Assembly: GCA_017311315.1 (NCBI GenBank)
Contig: CM029631.1
Location: 12,061,910 to 12,125,909 of the forward strand
Direction: 5' to 3'
DNA from: Dendrocalamus latiflorus
Lineage: Eukaryota > Streptophyta > Magnoliopsida > Poales > Poaceae
Length of the DNA stretch: 64,000 nt
Position numbers and translations under genes: made by a program. Below are positions 1-11,841 of the stretch, piece after piece. Position 1 is the stretch's first letter, and every line of letters starts with the position of its first letter. The notes beneath the pieces were generated by a model. It searched no databases. It saw only the letters and a list, made by a program, of their open reading frames with translations, and was not told where the DNA came from.

Positions 1-3000
1 ATTCCATCCAACATAGGTTAGCGAGTAGCAACCATAAGCATTCATCCACAATAGAACACATGAACCATAAGCATATCACCGGAAGTAGCAGAGGAGAGAA
101 GAGGGTTACCGCGAGGGCGGCGGCTGCGGGAGTCACGGCCGAGCCACCGGTTCACCGCCGCCAGTACTCCCCCGGCGCATGGCGACGGCTCACCGGCGAG
201 GACGGCCACGGTCACCCGCCTCCCAAAACTAAACCCTAGGCAAACCTCAAAATGTTAGTAAATTACAAAAGTAAATCAAGCTAGAAATGGGGAAAAAAGG
301 GGGGGAAAGCATCTGTTTTGGCCAGATCTGGCCGGAGATCCCCAAGCGGCGCCGGCCATCCCGGCGGGAACGGCCGGCCAGAGGAGGCGTCGGCGGGGAG
401 CCGGCGTGAGGGGGAGCAGCACCGAGGCAGAGGCGCCGAGGCGCGGGCGCGAGAGAGAGGCGGCGCATGAGGGGAGCCGGACCGGGCGGCAGCGCTGAGA
501 CCCGAAGGCGGAGGAGAGGCGGTGCGGCGTCGGCGTCGGCGTGGAGAGAGAGGCCGAGAGAGAGAGAGAGAGAGAGAGCCGGCGGAGCGGGCGAGAAAAA
601 AAGGAGGGGGCGTCGGTGGGGGGAAAAGAAAGAAGGGGCTGAGGCGTCGGCCGAAGGCCAGGGAAAAAGGGGGCCCAGATAGAAGAGAAGAATAGGAAAA
701 GAAAGGAAAAGGGAGAAGAAGAGGAAGAAGAAAAGGAAAAAGAGAGAAAAATAAAAAGGTGAAAGATTAAAATGTGCATTTAGGAATTTTGTATTCGACT
801 ATTAATTGTATAAACTTGATAGAGATTCTTTTAGGACTTAAATGAAAGCCTAGAAAGTCGCAAGTATATCTAGCAAGATTAGTTTAACTACTTAAACAAT
901 AGCATCTCTTCGACGCCATAGATTAAGTTAGAAGTCTAGGATAATTCTTAAGTTCTTATAATAAATGTAATACTGTCGATGGATTAAAACTGGTACGCAG
1001 GTGGATTAAAATTTGTGTATCGTCGTTTAAACTATTTTAAGGTAAATTTAACTATTCGGACAATTTGATTAATAGCATTTAAATTATAGAAATCCACCTT
1101 TGGTTATTTAAGGTCATTGGAACAAGTTAACCGGGTCCGATGATTTAAAAAGAAGCGAGTCGATTAAACTCATACGCATACGGATTTAATTAGAGTACTA
1201 TAGTCTAAGACCATTTTGATTGCAGATTTAAATACCCAGATAAATTGATTAGGTCCATCTAAATAGTAGAAGACCAGTAATCAATATTTACGATGATTAG
1301 AATAAATGTATTGCCATCTGTAAAATAAAGTTGTAGCATGTACCAATTTAATTGATGCATTGTTAATTAAATCATTCAAGATTATAGCTAAATACTTAAT
1401 TAGCCGGGATAGTGTTAAATCATAGAATTTTCCTAGTAAACATTATTGGATCCTAAAAATAAACTAATTGATGCCGTGGCTGAAAATTGCACGCATGCGG
1501 AGCAAACGATCATAATATCATTTAGATCATTATATTACGCGTTTAAATGCCCAGCTAAATTTTGTTAGTCGAATATAAACTGTGGAAATCCACTAATAAC
1601 TATTCTAAATTATTAGAATAAATTAATAGCTGTTAGAAGATTTAGAACTGGTCATGACGACTAGAATAACCTGTACCAAATTAAAATAGTAAGCCATGAT
1701 TTAGAAGTTGTGCCGCCAATTAAACTGGTACGTAGTAATTTAAATAGCATAAGCCGTAGCAATTCGCATCTAGCTAAAATAAAACTTGGAGATCGTGCGA
1801 AGACGCTTTAGTATAATTTAATTAATAGTACTAGGAATTAATAAAAACGTTGGGCATGCCTACTAGATCAACCATATCTCAGGACGCTAGTGCGATGATG
1901 TCGAGTGACGAGTAGTGTACCGAAATTAACCTTGATTACCACGATCGGATTAAATTAATCAAAGTCTTACCTTAGGAGCACAAGCACATCGACACCTCAT
2001 ATGTTATTATATTTTCGTAAATTAAGTCGTAGTCGACGTATTTAATTGCAGGCAACAACCAAGCTACGGGAACGACTTCACCTGATCCTAATTGAATCCG
2101 AATATATGGTTAAAGTTCAGGCAAGCATTCCTTTGATCAAAGCTTCTGAGTATATTTCGTAAAATAAGTATTTTGTATTAATCTAGTATCACCCTGCATG
2201 AAATAAATAAAAGATTATTTAAATCGAGAATTGGCAAGAGATAAGAGAAAAGAAATGAATGGCAACTGATGGAGCAGTTGGCCATTAAAGTTAAGTAAGA
2301 AGGTGGGCAGAGGTTGCCAGGGCAGGTCATGAGTGGGAAGGTGTGGGACCTCTGCATAAGCATAGAATATAAGGAATTACCAACTTCGTCCGTGTGAACA
2401 GACCGTACCAAACCGTATCAGCCAACATCCCGTTTTTACGGACAGATTAGTAGCTCTATCAAAGTGTTATATTCTCCACATGGGTAAGTATTTATTAAGC
2501 CGTTGGGAGAACCCACACGATCCGGGCCAGCACTTGGGTGCCGGGTGGGGGACCCCGTGGAGGAACCCACAAGATCCGGGCCAGCAACTGGGTGCCGGGT
2601 GGGGACCTCCACCACCGCAGGAACCCACACGATCCGGGCCAGAACTGGGGTGCCGGGTGGGGGATGCAAGGCGCATATATTAGCGCGGGTGGAGGTTGGG
2701 GTAGGACGAGGTCCGTGGGCGCCGAGCGAGGGTGAGAAACCATCTCGGGCCGCCCCAACCAACAACTATATCGAGGTCGGTGGGCGCCAGGCGAGGGTGA
2801 GAAACCACCCTGGGCTGCCGGCTAAGAATAGTTGGGTGGAGATATAATTACTGAGATAGATGCAAACGTACTGTACTCTGGTCTGGGCGCCGCATCTAAG
2901 GAATTGCGGAAATCCCTAAGCCACCAGGATCAAGAGTGGTGTTGGGTAAAGTGATACAAGCTTGCGCAATGCTATCCAAATCATGAATTCATGCCTGTCT

Positions 3001-3645
3001 CCGGGAAAGGAGAATTACGGAAACTTATGGGGGTTTTTGCTGTTCATGCGTATGTTCAGTAGTTTTCTAATTAATAAATCGGACTGCTTTTAAAACCAAC
3101 AAACCTTATTTTCTATAAGTCATGGAAATGACAGGGATGATGAAAAAAAAAAGAGTGTTAAGAATGAACACGAGACTAAAAAGAGGAATTGAGATTCCTA
3201 CACGTGTAAATGATGGGCATTTTATGCATTTTGTATTATAACGCTTGCTGAGTACGTCTGTACTCACCGTTGCTATAATCCCCCCTTTGCTTAGGAGCAT
3301 GTCAGATCAGAGGATGGCTAAGATCAGGAGAAAGCTACCTGGATGGAATACTGGGGACTCGGAGTACAATGGGTATAAGGTGGACATTCCGTGTGATCGT
3401 TATTGAATAGGAAGTAGTTAGAATATTTTGTCTAAAGATTGTAATATTTAAGCCCTTGAGGCTTTGTAATAACTTTAGCCCTGCGTGGCGATATTCTTGT
3501 AATATCATATTGTGTCTCTAATTATTGTTCTGCTGCAATACTCTGATAGGCTTATTATTCGTTAGAGCGATGTTTTATCGGCTAAAACGAATAATAATCC
3601 GTTGACTAGCGTTTTTACCCCATGGTAGAAATGCGGGTCGTCACA
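1..3645 (+). mobile_element. Right-hand part of a Ty3/gypsy-like LTR retrotransposon (LTR end at 3645)
   Basis: No intact protein gene is visible. Bases 60-780 are purine- and G+C-rich low complexity, 780-2400 is A+T-rich without coding signal, and 2500-2830 carries short tandem repeats. At 3240-3300 the text resembles the 'gctgagtacgtctgtactcacc' block that I associate with LTRs of grass gypsy elements, and the stretch ends with gggtcgtcaca, a typical LTR terminus. I therefore read this as LTR or LTR-proximal sequence in + orientation, ending at 3645. The left boundary and a matching target duplication were not found, so whether it is a solo LTR or part of a larger element cut by the window edge is open. 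The long ORFs here are low-complexity and are not taken as genes. Confidence 0.5.
2509..2817. repeat. Two-tier imperfect tandem repeats in the LTR
   Basis: Three copies of a unit of about 43 bp, each containing gatccgggccag and gtgccgggtgggg, start near 2509, 2564 and 2621, separated by 12-14 bp spacers. A second pair, each with cgagggtgagaaacca, lies at about 2713-2752 and 2780-2817. Two different repeats sit side by side within the presumed LTR. Confidence 0.75.
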
Positions 3646-4465
3646 GAGGCTGAGTTAGCACGAGAAAAACAAAAATTAGGAGGATTAGCTGTACCGAGTT
3701 AACTTATTTTATCAATTTTAAATAAATTAAGTTAATCCTCTCTAACCCAGTAATATTTGATGGATTAAATTTCTAACCCACCTCTTAACCCCAAACCAAA
3801 CGGGACCTTTAATGTGCTAGCTACAGAGGTGCACGCAATCCGGCCACTCTCCCGTAAGAAAAGAGAACATCACGACAAATTCGTGTAGTATCACGGATAA
3901 AACGGCTGTATTGTTTGGCACGTCAGCTCTTCGACGGTCACTTGATTGCCGGGGTCAGACGAGTGAAAGAAGCTAGATGGTTATTATTTGCTGGATGCAG
4001 GTCCTAGCTTGGTTTGTCAATGAACCACCGATAAAAATATATAGGATTTGCTTATATTCTCCTAGCTACCTCGCAAGGTTCATGAACTTCTCAAAAACTT
4101 GCAACCAGCTTCTAGTTTGTTCTCCGATCGATCGGCTAAACGGAATGTGCCATAGCTTAATTACCGTTTTAGCAAGCAACCAGCAAGGAGGTTCTTGAAT
4201 TGTAAGGTTGTCTGGTCGAAATAAAACCGTGCATAGGATAGGTGAGTACCGATTTTCGATGCAAAAGACTGTGCCAATGTTCTTGTACCATCCTTATGCT
4301 AGCTACTGATAGATCGAATGGGATTGGGTTCTTATCCTTCCCTTTTCATGACCCAACTCGCAACCTCCCAATCCGTTGTCATTGTAGATAGAAGCTCATG
4401 CATCAGATGAGCCCTTTCCAACTTTTGCGCTACATGTTGTAACTACCAAACACATCATAGTTTGT
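3646..4465. other. Intergenic A+T-rich stretch, no gene seen
   Basis: No coding region with recognisable motifs. The 73-codon ORF at 3977-4198 resembles nothing I know. Around 3780-3815 a motif ending aaccaaacgggacc resembles the terminus of small grass DNA transposons, but the other end was not located. Confidence 0.5.
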
Positions 4466-4735
4466 CTAAGACCCCGCTTAAAACGGCTTAGATTTCTGGT
4501 TTCTAGCTTATTTTTCACTATTCAACGATTTTATCTTTTTCTGGTTTTTTAGTTTTTTAAGCTTTTTTGTCGGTTATTTTGTATTCGTTTGTACTGTCCG
4601 TGATGGGCTAACATATTTTTTCTATTTTTAATTTTTTTTAAATTTAATTACGTCAAATAAGTCACCATCAGGTACAGTGCAATTTCAACCAGCTACCATG
4701 CTTTTCAGCCATAAGCCACTTAAAAAAACCATTTT
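4466..4735. mobile_element. MITE-like dispersed repeat, copy 1
   Basis: Bases from about 4490 to 4735 align by eye with 11066-11372. Both contain ctttttctg, gttttttag, gagctttttt-like tracts, the block gggctaacata and the ending tgcttttcag(c/t)cataag. Two such copies 6.5 kb apart show an interspersed, non-coding, MITE-sized element. Termini and target duplication are not clear, so no superfamily is assigned. Confidence 0.6.
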
Positions 4736-5169
4736 GAGCACCTCTAAAAACCATAGAAAGCAGTGGTTTTCGTAAACTATGATATTTCATGTCTCGTGCG
4801 TGAAATACTTCATCACGTAGTGCTTGTAGAGGACCGTACTTCGCTGCAGACCGACCAGGCAACCCAGCTAATAACCCAAGTACCCAACCAGGTGCAGTCA
4901 TAGGATGGAACGATCGACCATGCATGTCTGTACGGTTTGCTTTGCTCCCAAGAATACGTAGGTCGTGCGCACGCAGTAGCATCTTGATCTTCTTGTCGTC
5001 CGCAGAGTGCCATTGGGCTTTTGGGCAAGCACAGGATGCTCACTACCCCCTCCGTTGCCGCCCAGCCGTCCATCTCGAACCCCTCTACTCCATAGGTAGG
5101 GTCAGCAAAACACAGGGGTTAAGATTTGACGTATGGTTCGACAACTGGACAGGGATAGGCACCGATTCT

Positions 5170-5209
5170 TTCTTCTTCTTCTTCTTCTTCTTCTTCTTCT
5201 TCTTCTTCT
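5170..5209. repeat. (TTC)n microsatellite
   Basis: About 13 uninterrupted ttc units. They generate a spurious poly-Phe end on an ORF at 4924-5211, which is not a gene. Confidence 0.95.
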
Positions 5210-5695
5210 AAAATTTGGGCAAGATCTGGCATTCACTTGGTAAAGAAGGTTTGAGTCCAGGTGGATGGGCGCTCGACGACACCCTCCACCGATAATTCTT
5301 CCAAAAAATGAACGGTGAAAACCTATTAGCAGGTCCCTGGGATTGTCCCATTGATTCAGGTCGTTTGGAAAGGAACGTGATAATTTTTCAACGTTTTTGT
5401 ATGAGAATTGAATTATTTTCTATAAAAAATTGAAAATTTTACGTGTTCCAAACAAAACCCAAAATTAAATTGTTGGTGTGGCTCTAGCTTCAGCTTGTTA
5501 ATTTGGACGAAATTGACAAATGCATGCATGCAATGGTATTGGAACTAGACTAAATTGGCTGGCTACACCTACACTAGAGTACACGGTGTGGAGATTGTTA
5601 TGTAGGGCAGGGTATTATCATTTATCAACAGCCTCGTGTTGCCACATGCGTAGCTACCATTCAAGCAACCATTAGGTGTTCATAGTTGCACATAC

Positions 5696-5913
5696 TGTTA
5701 GAGATATAATCCTATAACAAACATAGAAGGAGATAATCTCGGTTTGTTATAGATAGAATATCTAGAGTTTGTTTCTCCGTATTAGAATAGCTTCCGGGTT
5801 TATCTCTTCTATATATAAACACCTCCATGTAATCACGCCGTTGTGCGCTTCAAGTATAAACACGCAACCGTCGCATCGTCGATGTTCTTCCTAGCGCCTC
5901 TGATATTCTCACA
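5696..5913 (+). repeat. 5' LTR of copia element 1
   Basis: TG...CA termini. A TATA-like tctatatataaac lies near 5809-5821, followed by the presumed transcription start region. The same 218-bp length recurs at 10296. Confidence 0.95.
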
Positions 5914-5930
5914 TGGTATCAGAGCTTGAT
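5914..5930 (+). other. Primer binding site, copia element 1
   Basis: tggtatcagagcttgat directly abuts the LTR; this is the usual initiator-Met tRNA complement of plant copia elements. Only 8 bases separate it from the gag ATG at 5939. Confidence 0.9.
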
Positions 5931-5938
5931 AGCTAATC

Positions 5939-7342
5939 ATGGCGAGTTCTTCATCCATGTCTCCATCCAATCCGCTGTTTGGCTTCCCAATCTTGGAGAA
6001 GCTGAACAAGCAAAATCATGTGCTCTGGTCGGCGCAGATTCTTGCGGCAATTCAAGGTGCATGCCTTGAGGGACACATCAACGGCAAGACCAAAGTTCCC
6101 ACTGCTGAGATCGATCCGAAGCAAGGTGACAAGGTGGTGAAGATTTCCAATCCAGCATATGAAGACCGGTTCGCTGCAGATCAGCAAGTGCTTGGTTTTC
6201 TCTTCGCGTCTCTTTCCAAGGAGATGTTAATCCAAGTTGTTGCAGCAAGAACAGCAGCACAAGCGTGGCGAGAGATTGAAAGCACCTTTGCGACAAAGAA
6301 TCGAGCGCGTGTGATTAACGTGCGCTTGACTCTGACGACGACTCGGAAGGGCAACTTGTCTATCTCTGAGTATGTGGCGAAGATGAAGTCTCTGGGAGAT
6401 GAAGCTGCAGCATCAGGCAAACCAATAGATGACGATGATCTGGTTTCCTACATCATCAATGGACTTGATGACGATTTTGATCCAGTTGTCTCTGCGATCA
6501 TAGCCAAACCCGAACCGGTTACAGTGGCAGATCTTTACTCACAGCTTTTGAGTTTTGAAAACAGGGTACAACTTCGACAGGCATGCTTTGCTGCTGCTGC
6601 AAACCGTGGGCATGGTGGCAACTCACTGCGCGGAGGAAGTTCTCGCGGCCGAGGAACATCAAATCATCGTGGACGCGGCTCTTCTGCTGGTCGCGGGGCT
6701 TTTGCCGGACAAGGAAGGGGGCGTGGCAATGCTGATAACCGTCCAGTCTGCCAGGTCTGTCACAAGAGAGGTCACGTCGCTTCCGACTGCTGGTATAGAT
6801 TTGATGACACGTATGTACCAGAAGACAAGACGGCCGCTGCAGCCGCTCATGCTTATGGTGTTGATACAAATTGGTATCTAGACATTGGGGCAATAGATCA
6901 CATAACTGGAGAGTTAGAGAAACTGACAACAAGCGAGCCATACAAGGGCAATGATCAGATTCACACCGCAAGCGGTGCAGATATGAAAATTGAGCATATT
7001 GGTCATTCTGTTATTACTACCCCGACTCGTCCTTTATATCTTAGAAATGTTCTACATGTTCCACAAGCTACAAAGAATCTTGTTTCTGCATGTCGTCTTG
7101 CTACTGATAATTATGCCTGTCTTGAAATCCATCCTAAATATTTTTTAATCAAGGATCGAGTAACGAGAAGCACACTTCTTAGAGGATGGCGTCGTCAAGG
7201 TCTCTATCCACTTCCTTCAGGATCTTCAGAAAAGCAAGCCTTTAGTGTCACACCATCTTTTGCTCAGTGGCATGGTCGTCTGGGTCATCCTTCTACTCCT
7301 ATTGTTTCTAGAGTCATTGGTTATATAAGCTACCATGTTTAG
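5939..7342 (+). pseudogene. Copia gag, zinc knuckle, protease and start of integrase (frame ends at a frameshift)
   Basis: 467 codons. Residues 1-230 form the copia gag region. An Arg/Gly-rich stretch is followed near residues 270-284 by a CX2CX4HX4C zinc knuckle (CQVCHKRGHVASDC). The protease follows with WYLDIGAIDHIT, where the catalytic Asp is followed by Ile-Gly-Ala; the usual motif is Asp-(Ser/Thr)-Gly-Ala, so the protease is probably inactive. The GAG-pre-integrase segment HGRLGHP is present. The frame then shifts close to 7320 and ends at a stop 7340-7342. Downstream sequence from about 7327 continues the same protein in another frame, which shows a small indel rather than a natural end. 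Confidence 0.9.
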
Positions 7343-9150
7343 CTGAGTCCAATAAAGAGTCAGTTTGTGATGCCTGTCAACAGGCTAAGAGCCATCAGTT
7401 GTCGTATAATAGATCATTGAGTATATCTCATTATCCTTTGGAACTTGCTCATTCCGATGTTTGGGGTCCTACCCCTGAATCTGTTGGAAGAAAGAAATAT
7501 TATGTCAGTTTCATTGATGACTATAGTAAGTTTACCTGGATTTTTCTTCTTAAGCATAAATCTGAGGTGTTTCAAAAGTTCCAAGAGTTTCAAAGTCTTG
7601 TTGAAAGACAACTGGGTCGCAAAATTCTTGCAATGCAAACTGACTGGGGTGGAGAATATCAAAAATTACATTCCTTCTTTGAAAAAGTAGGAATCTCACA
7701 TCATGTTTCTTGTCCTCATACTCATCAACAGAATGGTGTTGTAGAGAGGAGACATCGTCATATAGTAGAGGTTGGCCTTGCTCTCTTGGCTCATGCATCC
7801 ATGCCACTCAAATTCTGGGATGAAGCATTTCTTGTCGCCACTTATCTTATTAATCGCTTGCCTAGCAAAGTCATACAGTTTGAAACTCCATTAGAACGCC
7901 TATTTCATAAAAAACCGGATTATTCTTCTCTTCGTATGTTCGGTTGTGCCTGTTGGCCTAATCTTCGTCCCTATAATAATCACAAGTTAGAATTTCGGTC
8001 CAAACATTGCGTTTTCCTTGGTCCTAGTCACCTGCATAAAGGCTTCAAATGTCTTGAGGTATCTACAGGAAGGGTGTATGTTTCTCGGGACGTCATTTTT
8101 GACGAAACCGTGTTTCCTTTCTCTCAACTACACCCAAATGCAGGTGCTCGTTTGCATGCAGAAATTTCCCTACTTCCTTCTGATCTAGTTCCATCCACTT
8201 GTAATCAAGGGGGAGTAGTACAGGATGGTCATTTGTTCAGTTTTCTGCCTAACCAAAATAGTCTCTCTAGCGCTGATCATGCAAGCACAAATCATCCGGA
8301 TGTTAATTACAATACACATGCAGAGACACCGGTCTTGGCGGGAGAACCTGACTCAGGATCAATGATGTCCTTGCTGCAGTCTGTACAGGACGCGCCGGAT
8401 GGTTTGGCGCCCGGAGTTAACCCCTCAGCACACGACACGTCGACACCAGCAGTAGGTGACGTAGGCGCCGTAGCAGACACATCATCTCCTGATGCATCGC
8501 TTCCCCACTCAGGTGCTGCCGCATCAGATGGTCATGATGGCGAGCAGTTGACGGGACCCGAGTCGCCTGCGCAAGGGGGATTGGCTGTGTTTGATCCGGT
8601 CTTCGTGCAAACAGCAGAGCAGGTAACGCATATAGCAGAGCAAGCAGAGCAGGAGCAGTTAGCTACAAGGCCAAGGACACGTCTGCAAAGTGGTATTAGG
8701 AAGGAGAAAATATATACAGATGGGACAGTTAAGTATGGTTGCTTTACATCCTCTGGTGAACCCAATAATTTATCTGAAGCTCAAAGTAATAAAAATTGGA
8801 AAGAAGCAATGGATGTAGAGTATCTGGCACTAATGAGAAATAAAACCTGGCATCTAGTTCCTCCACAAAAAGGTGTTAATATTATAGACTGTAAATGGGT
8901 ATATAAGATCAAAAGGAAGTCTGATGGTAGCTTGGATAGATATAAGGCCAGGTTAGTAGCAAAAGGGTTTAAACAGCGATATGGCATTGATTATGAAGAT
9001 ACCTTTAGTCCGGTGGTTAAAGCTGCTACTATTAGAGTTATCCTGTCTATTGCTGTGTCCAGAGGTTGGAGCTTGCATCAACTTGATGTTCAAAATGCCT
9101 TTATCCATGGTGTTCTTCAAGAAGAACATGAAGCAGCCACCAGGGTATGA
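7327..9150 (+). pseudogene. Copia integrase and N-terminal reverse transcriptase
   Basis: The frame continues integrase after the first shift; its first Met is at 7399. Integrase core motifs are all visible: HSDVWGP, QTDWGGEY and NGVVERRHRH supply the D, D and E of the catalytic triad. The reverse transcriptase starts with DCKWVYKIK, YKARLVAKG and LDVQNAF. The frame is lost near 9126, where the expected EE-(V)Y-MK segment lacks a few bases; the protein resumes in the gag frame at 9128. The region 8150-8690 is a variable Ala/Ser/Asp-rich linker between integrase and reverse transcriptase. Confidence 0.9.
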
Positions 9151-10288
9151 ACATCCTTCTTTGCCTCATTATATATGCAAGCTAGGCAAGGCCATATATG
9201 GACTTAAACAAGCTCCAAGAGCGTGGTATTCAAGGTTGAGTACAAAACTGCTTGAGTTAGGTTTTAAATCTTCCAAAGCTGACACGTCGTTATTCTTCTA
9301 CAGTAAAGAGAATGTTACTATGTTTGTGCTTATTTATGTAGATGACATAATTGTTGCTAGTTCTTTGCAAAGTGCTACGTTAGCTTTGTTACAGGATCTT
9401 ATCAAGGAGTTTGCCTTGAAGGATCTGGGAGATCTTCACTACTTCCTTGGTATTGAGGTAAATAAGGTGTCTGATGGTATAATCTTAACACAAGAAAAAT
9501 ATGCATCTGATGTGATTAGAAGAGTTGGAATGCATATGTGTAAACCTGCTAATACACCTATGTCTACTACTGAGAAGCTCTCAGTTTATGGAGGGACATT
9601 ACTTGGTCCCAATGATGCTATGCAGTACAGAAGTGTCGTGGGAGCACTGCAGTATTTAACATTAACTAGACCAGATATTTCCTTTGCAGTCAACAAAGTT
9701 TGTCAGTATCTTCATGCCCCAACCATAGATCATTGGTCAGCTATGAAAAGAATTGTGAGATATTTGAAAGGATCAGTTAAGATTGGACTAAAAATCAGTA
9801 AGTCTTCATCTCTACTTGTTAGTGCTTTCTCTGATGCTGATTGGGCAGGATGCTTGGATGATCGGCGATCAACTGGAGGGTTTGCTGTCTTCTTGGGTTC
9901 TAACCTTGTTTCATGGAGTGCTCGTAAACAGGCAACTGTCTCCAGATCAAACACAGAAGCAGAATATAAAGCTCTTGCCAATGCCACAACAGAAATCATG
10001 TGGATTCAGACTCTGCTTCATGAAATTGGTGTTCAAACACCAAGGGCAGCAAAAATTTGGTGTGATAACATGGGTGCTGAATATTTATCTGCTAATCCTG
10101 TGTTTCATGCCCGCACTAAACATATTAAAGTTGATTATCACTTTGTACGAGAGCGTGTAGCACGCAAGCTGCTGGAAGTTGAATTTGTTTCTTCCAAGGA
10201 TCAGGTTACGGATGGATTAACTAAGCCTCTTCCTGTTCGACAAATGGAAATATTCAAAGGCAATCTTAATCTTTCGAGTTCAAATTGA
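9128..10288 (+). pseudogene. Copia reverse transcriptase C-terminal part and RNase H
   Basis: Resumes after the second frame break with KQPPGYE, then LYGLKQAPRAWY, the catalytic YVDD (9335-9346) and the RNase H block with SDADWAGC, SRSNTEAEYKAL and TKHIKVDYHFVRE. It ends at 10288, eight bases before the 3' LTR. This part is uninterrupted; only the frame relation to the upstream part is broken. Confidence 0.9.
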
Positions 10289-10295
10289 GGGGGAG

Positions 10296-10513
10296 TGTTA
10301 GAGATATAATCCTGTAACAAACATAGAAGGAGATAATCTCGGTTTGTTATAGATAGAATATCTAGAGTTTGTTTTTCCATATTAGAATAGCCTCCGGGTT
10401 TATCTCTTCTATATATAAACACCTCCATGTAATCACGCCTTTGTGTGGTTCAAGTATAAACACGCAACCATCGCATTGTCAACGTTCTTCCTAGCGCCTC
10501 TGATATTCTCACA
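10296..10513 (+). repeat. 3' LTR of copia element 1
   Basis: 218 bp, same termini as the 5' LTR, 11 base differences by hand count, followed by catac. Confidence 0.95.
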
Positions 10514-10518
10514 CATAC

Positions 10519-11209
10519 TACTACAATACTAAATTTTGTGGCTTTAGGCTCTCTTCCACGGGGTATTGTGGTTTTTAGCTAAAATATCACTGTAGTAGCC
10601 GTTGTTTTTTCTGAGGTATTTAATTAACCAAAAAAACATCATTACATCTCTACAGATAATACAAAAAAATAAAAAAATTCAATATTTAAAATTAAGAAAA
10701 CATTGTTACATCTGCACATATAAATAAAAAATAAAAAACCAAATTAAAAATTAATGCGTTTTAAATAATTTTTGTCTTCTAAAAAACCAGAAGCGAAGTA
10801 CCATAACTATTTGAAACGGGGCATTATTCCTGATTCCCTCTCCCCATCAATCTAACTTTTTGGCCTTTTTGTTTTCTTAAAAGTGACGGCTCATAATCCA
10901 TTAACGCGTAGAAAACGCCATTTGGTATTTTTCCATAAGGCCAGCTGTGAAGGCTATCTTCATGTGGGACTATATATATTTATGCTCTTTTCTAGTACAC
11001 TCTCCTACTTGCTAGTAATAATAATCTAAGCACGCACCTCGATTGTCTAAACATTTCGAGTGGTGATCAAAAGAGTTTCAGCTTCTGACTTCCGACTTAT
11101 TTTTTACTATTTATAAATTTCATCTTTTTCTGAACTTTTAGTTTTTTGTTGAGCTTTTTTGCCGGTCCTTTTTTCTCATATTTATTTGTATTATACGTAA
11201 TGGGCTAAC

Positions 11210-11275
<66 letters not shown>

Positions 11276-11433
11276 AATTTAATTATGCTAAATAAGTATC
11301 TGTTAGCTACAGTGTTTTTTCAGTTATCTACTGTGCTTTTCAGTCATAAGTAAAAAAAAACCCAAATGATCACCCCTGAATGCAATCTAAAAGTAACACG
11401 CACACTATGTATAAAACACGCAGCCGCCACCGG
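10519..11433. other. Intergenic A+T-rich stretch upstream of NRAMP
   Basis: No gene. It contains A+T-rich, transposon-like sequence at 10530-10830 without defined ends, the second copy of the MITE-like repeat (11066-11372) and a long (TA)n run. Confidence 0.6.
11066..11372. mobile_element. MITE-like dispersed repeat, copy 2, with (TA)n expansion
   Basis: Aligns with 4490-4735. Where copy 1 has a short A+T stretch, this copy carries about 29 TA units (11214-11272), which accounts for its greater length. Confidence 0.6.
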
Positions 11434-11442
11434 CTATAAATA
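11434..11442 (+). promoter_or_regulatory. Candidate TATA box of the NRAMP gene
   Basis: ctataaata lies about 400 bases before the NRAMP ATG in an otherwise mixed-composition leader. It would imply a 5' UTR of roughly 370 bases. No other TATA-like motif is closer. Inference only. Confidence 0.4.
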
Positions 11443-11841
11443 AAACTAGTCTCATAGACGCGGCGTCACGCCGCACCAGCCACCGTATGTACTGAAGTAA
11501 AATAAAAAAATCGAGGGCATATGTGTATTTTCGAAAAAATTAAAGGTCTTTTTTGTAAAAAATTGAGAACCTGTACGTAAATAAACGAGGACCCGTACGT
11601 AATTTAGAAAACCGCGGGGCGCTATCCTGCAAAGTGGAGGGGTTTTAAAAAAACTGGCAGGGACATAAAGCCGAGAGAAAATTCAACAACGAAATGGAGA
11701 AGGGCGAGTGGCAATCACCAAAAGCCTATATGAAGACCACAAAGAGCACAGAGCATCCGTAGTCCGTAGAGGAGGCGGGCACGTGCAGACGACGTGCCTC
11801 GTGAAGACCGCACCTCGCCGTCCGCGTCGTGACGCATCTCG

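Larger units (their letters stand above)
5691..10518 (+). mobile_element. Complete Ty1/copia retrotransposon, defective
   Basis: Two 218-bp LTRs (5696-5913 and 10296-10513), both beginning tgttag and ending ctcaca, are flanked by the perfect 5-bp target duplication catac (5691-5695, 10514-10518). The primer binding site tggtatcagagc starts at 5914, and a polypurine tract (gagggggag) precedes the 3' LTR. Between them lie gag, protease, integrase, reverse transcriptase and RNase H in copia order. I count 11 substitutions between the LTRs (about 5%). At the commonly used grass rate of 1.3e-8 per site per year this suggests insertion about 2 million years ago. The pol frame is broken twice, so this copy cannot make a full polyprotein. 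Confidence 0.95.

Noticed and set aside
276..779. 167-codon Ser/Pro/Phe-rich frame at the left edge
   Set aside because: Derived from purine-rich low-complexity sequence within a presumed LTR; no motif.
2509..2817. Spaced repeats considered as a CRISPR-like array
   Set aside because: Only three imperfect units with spacers of 12-14 bases in plant LTR sequence; no cas genes.
5914..5930. tRNA-like match at the primer sites (also 16646, 57177)
   Set aside because: Only the 3' tRNA complement is present, directly next to LTRs; there is no cloverleaf, so these are primer binding sites and not tRNA genes.
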